NCBI GenBank assembly: GCA_031279525.1
Contig: JAITIH010000248.1
Coordinates: 1-7,352 of the forward strand
DNA from: Deltaproteobacteria bacterium
Lineage (GTDB): Bacteria; Desulfobacterota; Desulfarculia; Adiutricales; Adiutricaceae
Direction: 5' to 3'
Length of the DNA stretch: 7,352 nt
Of the stretch, positions 4,659 through 7,352 are shown in pieces. Position 1 is the first letter of the stretch, and every line of letters begins with the position of its first letter. The position numbers and the translations under genes are program-made. The notes beneath the pieces are model-generated. The model had not been told where the DNA came from. It ran no database searches and worked only from the letters and a program-made list of their open reading frames with translations.

Positions 4659-6643
4659 AAGGAAACCAGGCGACTAAAAAATCAATAGGGCTTGCGGCCA
4701 TAGATGAAGGCCGGCGGCCAGCTTTAAAGCTCTTGGCCCAGCGGTTAGGGCCTAAGCCAGAGCCGGTCGCCGCAAACCCACAGCTAAAGCTTTCGGCGGC
4801 GAGCCAAAAGCCGGCGAGCCAAAAGCCATCGAGCCTAGAGCCGGCGGGCCTAAAGCCGGCGAGCCTAAAGCCGGCGAGCCTAGAGCCAGCTAGCCCGAGC
4901 CTTAAGCCAGAGCTTCAAGGAGATGGCCCTAAGCCGGCGAGCCTAAGGCCAGCTAGCCCGAGCCTTAAGCCCGAGCCTCAAGGGGATGGCCAGAAGCCTG
5001 CGGCCTTGGGCCTTAAGCCAGAGCCTCAAGGAGATGGCCCTAAGCCCGCGACCTTGGGCCTCGGCCCGGAAGCCTTAAGGGCCTCGGCGGCCGCGGCCGT
5101 CGCGGCGGCGGCCTTGGGTCGGGCCTCTTTGGCCTTCGGGACCGAGGCGAGGGCCTCGTTCCCGCCCCTTAAAGGGCCCGAGCCTAACGCTAGTTTAGGC
5201 CCTCTGGGGCTAGGCCCAGAGCCGGCGGTGAGGCTCGAAAATGGTTCCGACCAGGGCTTTGACCAAGAGCAAGAGGCTGGCGAGGCCGTCTTGGCGGTCC
5301 GGCCTTCCGTCGTCGTCGTTGGGCTAGCTTTATTGGCCAGTCTTTTCGCCTATTGGCTGGGCAAAAGCTTTGACTTTAAGGCCGCCCCTTACCCTTTAGC
5401 CCCGCCCCTGGCCGTGGTTGGCCCCGCGGCGGCTGGCGGCCAGGCCCTTAGCCAGGCCGAGGGCCAAAAGGGCGCGGCGGGGCCGGCCAAGCTAGTGGCC
5501 CCTTTAGGCAAAGGGGCCTTGGCCGAGCTCATTGGCGACCGGCCTTTGGACATGGCTGAAGGTAGGTTTTTGGCCTTCGCGGGCGCGGACGGCCAAGCCC
5601 TCTTCGCCGAGACCACCTTGGATCTGGATCTCCAGGCCAAGGCCTTCCAGTGGCTTAAAAAAACTAGGGCCAAAAGGGCGGCCTTAGTGGTCATGGACCC
5701 TTTGGACGGGGAGATCTTGGCCCTGGCCGGCTACCGGGGCGACGGCCAGTCGGGCAACGCCGCCTTAGCCGAGACCTTCCCGGCGGCTAGCCTATTTAAG
5801 ATAGTCACCGCGGCCGCGGCCTTGGAGAAGACCGACTACGAGGCCGAGTCGCCCTTGGCTTACGACGGGGGCAAGCACACCTTGCGCAAGGGTAACGTCG
5901 ACAAGGCCCCGGAGGAGGGGCGGTGGCGGACCACCTTAAAAGAAGGGTTCGCCGAGAGCAACAACGGGGTCTTCGGAAAGATAGGGGCCTATGGCCTTAA
6001 ACCCGGGGAGCTGGCCGAATACGCGAGGCGCTTTTACTTTAACCGGCCATTTGAGTTCGAGCTGCCGGTGGCGGCCTCCTTTTTCGAGGAGAGTCCGGAG
6101 AGCGAGCCTTTTCGCTTGGCCGAGCTGGCCTCCGGCTACAACCGCGAGACCAAGATTGGTCCCCTCCACGGGGCCATGCTGGCGGCGGCCGTGGTCGGGG
6201 GCGGGGCCTTGGCCGAGCCGACCCTGGCCCGGGAGGTCTTCGATCTGGACAACAACGTCTACTACGAGTCTAAGCCCAAAGCCCTGGCCCGGGTCGTCAG
6301 CGAAGACACGGCCAAACAGCTCTCCGAGTTGATGGAGGCGGCGGTGACCAACGGGACGGGGCGGCGGCATTTCGCCGACGCGGGGGAACACCCCCTTCTC
6401 TCCGGCTTGGTCATTGGCGGGAAAACCGGAACCATGAACGACGAGGAAGGGGCCCGGGTCGAGTGGTTCGTGGCCTACTCCTATTGGCCGGAGGCGGGTT
6501 CGGGCCCGGCCTGGCCTTTAGCCATGGCCGCGGTGGTGGCCTCGGACGGCAAGGCCCAGGTCGATAGCCAAGAACTGGTGAGAAGGGCCTTAATCGCTTA
6601 CTACCAGCCGCTTTTGGACGGGAGCGCCAAGGTTTATAGGTAA
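4655..6643 (+). CDS. Penicillin-binding transpeptidase with long repetitive cytoplasmic N-terminus
   Basis: This 662-residue inner-membrane protein is predicted to cross-link peptidoglycan as a D,D-transpeptidase. Residues 1-217 are low-complexity and probably disordered, rich in Lys, Pro, Ala and Leu, with KPAS-type repeats at 49-135 and an Ala-rich stretch at 142-161. A single membrane helix lies at about 218-237, placing the rest in the periplasm. The core starts near TTLDLDLQ (320-327) and VVMDPLDGEILALAGY (345-360). All three penicillin-binding motifs are present: SLFK at 379-382 with nucleophile S379, SNN at 435-437 and KTG at 590-592. There is no glycosyltransferase domain, and only about 80 residues separate the membrane helix from the core, less than the pedestal of typical class B proteins (FtsI, PBP2). 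The ATG lies in the ATGA overlap with serS and only a weak AGAGG (4637-4641) precedes it, so translation probably depends on serS. Whether it acts in division, elongation or spore-like processes cannot be told. Confidence 0.88.
   Translation: MKGNQATKKSIGLAAIDEGRRPALKLLAQRLGPKPEPVAANPQLKLSAASQKPASQKPSSLEPAGLKPASLKPASLEPASPSLKPELQGDGPKPASLRPASPSLKPEPQGDGQKPAALGLKPEPQGDGPKPATLGLGPEALRASAAAAVAAAALGRASLAFGTEARASFPPLKGPEPNASLGPLGLGPEPAVRLENGSDQGFDQEQEAGEAVLAVRPSVVVVGLALLASLFAYWLGKSFDFKAAPYPLAPPLAVVGPAAAGGQALSQAEGQKGAAGPAKLVAPLGKGALAELIGDRPLDMAEGRFLAFAGADGQALFAETTLDLDLQAKAFQWLKKTRAKRAALVVMDPLDGEILALAGYRGDGQSGNAALAETFPAASLFKIVTAAAALEKTDYEAESPLAYDGGKHTLRKGNVDKAPEEGRWRTTLKEGFAESNNGVFGKIGAYGLKPGELAEYARRFYFNRPFEFELPVAASFFEESPESEPFRLAELASGYNRETKIGPLHGAMLAAAVVGGGALAEPTLAREVFDLDNNVYYESKPKALARVVSEDTAKQLSELMEAAVTNGTGRRHFADAGEHPLLSGLVIGGKTGTMNDEEGARVEWFVAYSYWPEAGSGPAWPLAMAAVVASDGKAQVDSQELVRRALIAYYQPLLDGSAKVYR
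4799..5059 (+). repeat. In-frame coding repeats in the transpeptidase N-terminus
   Basis: Two nested repeat types are seen. First come six 15-base units at 4799-4888 encoding ASxKP/SSLEP-type pentapeptides (residues 49-78), with consensus near GCGAGCCTAAAGCCG. Then three longer units encode SLKPExQGDGxKPAxL (about residues 82-97, 103-118 and 119-134), including near-identical DNA such as CTTCAAGGAGATGGCCC versus CCTCAAGGAGATGGCCC. All units are multiples of three bases, so copy-number change would keep the frame. This points to slippage or unequal exchange rather than domain function. Confidence 0.8.
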
Positions 6644-6646
6644 AGC

Positions 6647-6652
6647 TATAAT
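6647..6652 (+). promoter_or_regulatory. Perfect TATAAT just upstream of the NfeD gene
   Basis: A perfect -10 consensus lies between the transpeptidase stop and the nfeD start, in GC-rich surroundings. No matching -35 was found at 16-18 bases upstream (the 17-base position reads GCGCCA), and there is no TG extension. It may be a weak internal promoter or chance. The transcript start would fall near 6659, leaving a very short leader that still contains the ribosome binding site. Confidence 0.2.
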
Positions 6653-6674
6653 TAGGCTCTAAGGAAGGTGACGC

Positions 6675-7136
6675 ATGAACGCGTTCGGCAGCGAGTTGAC
6701 GTTTTGGTTCGCGGTGGGGTTCGTCTTTTTGGTCTTGGAGATGGCGACCCCGGGCGTGGTTTTCGTCTTTTTCGGCGCGGGGGCCTGGCTGGTCATGGGC
6801 CTATTGTTTTTAGTCGATTTCAGCCCGGTTCTCCAGTTTTCGATCTTCATCGTCGCCTCGGTGGCCTTCATCCTGATTTTCCGAAAGCACCTTAAAGCCG
6901 TCCTTTACAAGACCCGGGCCCAAAGGAAGGTCGACAGCCTCTCCGAGCGGATGGTGGCCAACAACTACCTCGGCCGGGAGGTGGAGGTCGTCTCGGACAT
7001 TAACCCCGGCAACCCTGGGCTAATCGAGCTGAACGGCACCAACTGGACGGCCAAGTGCGACGTCGCCTTGACCGTGGGCCAAAGGGCCCGGATCGTGGAA
7101 GTCTCAGGTCTCGTCGTCATGGTGGAAAAACTGTAG
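6675..7136 (+). CDS. NfeD family membrane protein, short form
   Basis: This 153-residue protein has the architecture of short NfeD proteins (YbbK-like): three membrane helices at about 9-26, 28-47 and 52-69, then a cytoplasmic OB-fold (about 88-153). The first helix ends with LEMATPG (21-27), the Glu/Pro-Gly signature of the family. The OB-fold carries LGREVEVVSDINPGNPG (99-115), NGTNWTAKCD (120-129) and GQRARIVEVSGLVVMVEKL at the end. Short NfeD proteins usually pair with a stomatin/SPFH protein and are thought to support membrane microdomain organisation. No such gene follows within the remaining 216 bases. GGAAGGTGA at 6663-6671 gives a strong ribosome binding site, three bases before the ATG. 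It is 31 bases after the transpeptidase stop and probably shares its transcript. Confidence 0.88.
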   Translation: MNAFGSELTFWFAVGFVFLVLEMATPGVVFVFFGAGAWLVMGLLFLVDFSPVLQFSIFIVASVAFILIFRKHLKAVLYKTRAQRKVDSLSERMVANNYLGREVEVVSDINPGNPGLIELNGTNWTAKCDVALTVGQRARIVEVSGLVVMVEKL

Positions 7137-7218
7137 CGATTTTTTCCGCTTAAACCCGCCAAAGCGGGGCCTAAGGTCACTGCCCATAGGCCCTAAACGA
7201 TCATGAAGCGTTGGCTTC
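7137..7218. terminator. Cluster of small hairpins after the NfeD gene
   Basis: CCCGC (7155-7159) pairs with GCGGG (7164-7168) around CAAA; alternatively CCGCTT (7146-7151) pairs with AAGCGG (7162-7167). GGGCCTA (7167-7173) pairs with TAGGCCC (7187-7193), and GAAGC (7205-7209) with GCTTC (7214-7218). A T6 run at 7140-7145 lies before, not after, the stems. They may mark the end of the transcription unit, but no canonical terminator is present. Confidence 0.25.
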
Positions 7219-7228
7219 GCCCCAGGAC

Positions 7229-7300
7229 ATGAAACAACGGAATGTGGCGCTATAGCGATTGTCCAGACACAAAGCCTTGATAAAAAAAATTGTTGTTTCA
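7229..7300. repeat. 9-bp inverted repeat framing a 10-bp palindrome
   Basis: TGAAACAAC (7229-7237) and GTTGTTTCA (7292-7300) are exact reverse complements, 54 bases apart, and between them lies the perfect palindrome CGCTATAGCG (7247-7256). The surrounding sequence to 7352 is less GC-rich and has A tracts (A8 at 7282-7289 and a second at 7323-7328), suggesting the regulatory region of a following gene beyond the window. The window ends before any start codon can be assigned. Confidence 0.4.
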
Positions 7301-7352
7301 CGGTAAAATTGGGAAGGCCCATAAAAAAGGCCTGGCCCCAAACAGCCAAGTC

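Noticed and set aside
5936..6391. 151-residue minus-strand ORF opposite the transpeptidase
   Set aside because: It lies antisense to well-conserved catalytic coding sequence and arises from GC-rich codon bias; its translation is Gly/Pro/Arg-rich without motifs.
7229..7300. Insertion-sequence ends or a miniature transposon
   Set aside because: The 9-bp arms enclose only 54 bases, and no flanking target duplication was recognised.
7104..7349. 81-residue minus-strand ORF at the right end
   Set aside because: It overlaps the conserved end of the NfeD gene and reads through hairpins; no ribosome binding site or known motif was seen.

Overview
The window looks like ordinary chromosomal DNA of a GC-rich, probably Gram-negative bacterium. 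The evidence is the presence of an exported family-5 solute-binding protein, a single-pass transpeptidase and an NfeD-type membrane protein. A Desulfobacterota/deltaproteobacterial source is a guess from style only: the gene mix, GC-rich third positions with many TTA leucine codons, and recurring CCTAAGG- and GGCCAAAA-type words between genes. No mobile element, CRISPR array, rRNA or tRNA gene was recognised. I found no new multi-gene system. The unusual material is in the noncoding DNA and in the N-terminal part of the transpeptidase.

Layout, all genes on the + strand. Positions 1-51 look like the last 16 codons of an upstream gene. Positions 183-1745 encode a Sec-exported peptide/nickel-type ABC substrate-binding protein whose ribosome binding site lies inside a perfect 12-bp hairpin stem. 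Positions 1746-2358 are noncoding: a GC-rich half with about 60-bp tandem repeats ending in a strong hairpin, then an abrupt change to about 25% GC carrying a candidate promoter. Positions 2359-2922 encode a single-domain nitroreductase. Positions 2923-3380 are noncoding and hold several perfect inverted repeats, a 16-bp tandem repeat and a well-formed promoter.

Positions 3381-7136 look like one transcription unit. It holds serS (seryl-tRNA synthetase), a penicillin-binding transpeptidase whose start codon overlaps the serS stop (ATGA), and 31 bases later a short NfeD family gene. The unit joins a housekeeping translation gene to two envelope genes. No functional link between them is shown by the sequence, but the 4-base overlap predicts translational coupling of the transpeptidase to SerS synthesis. 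Positions 7137-7352 are noncoding, with small hairpins and a 10-bp palindrome framed by a 9-bp inverted repeat.
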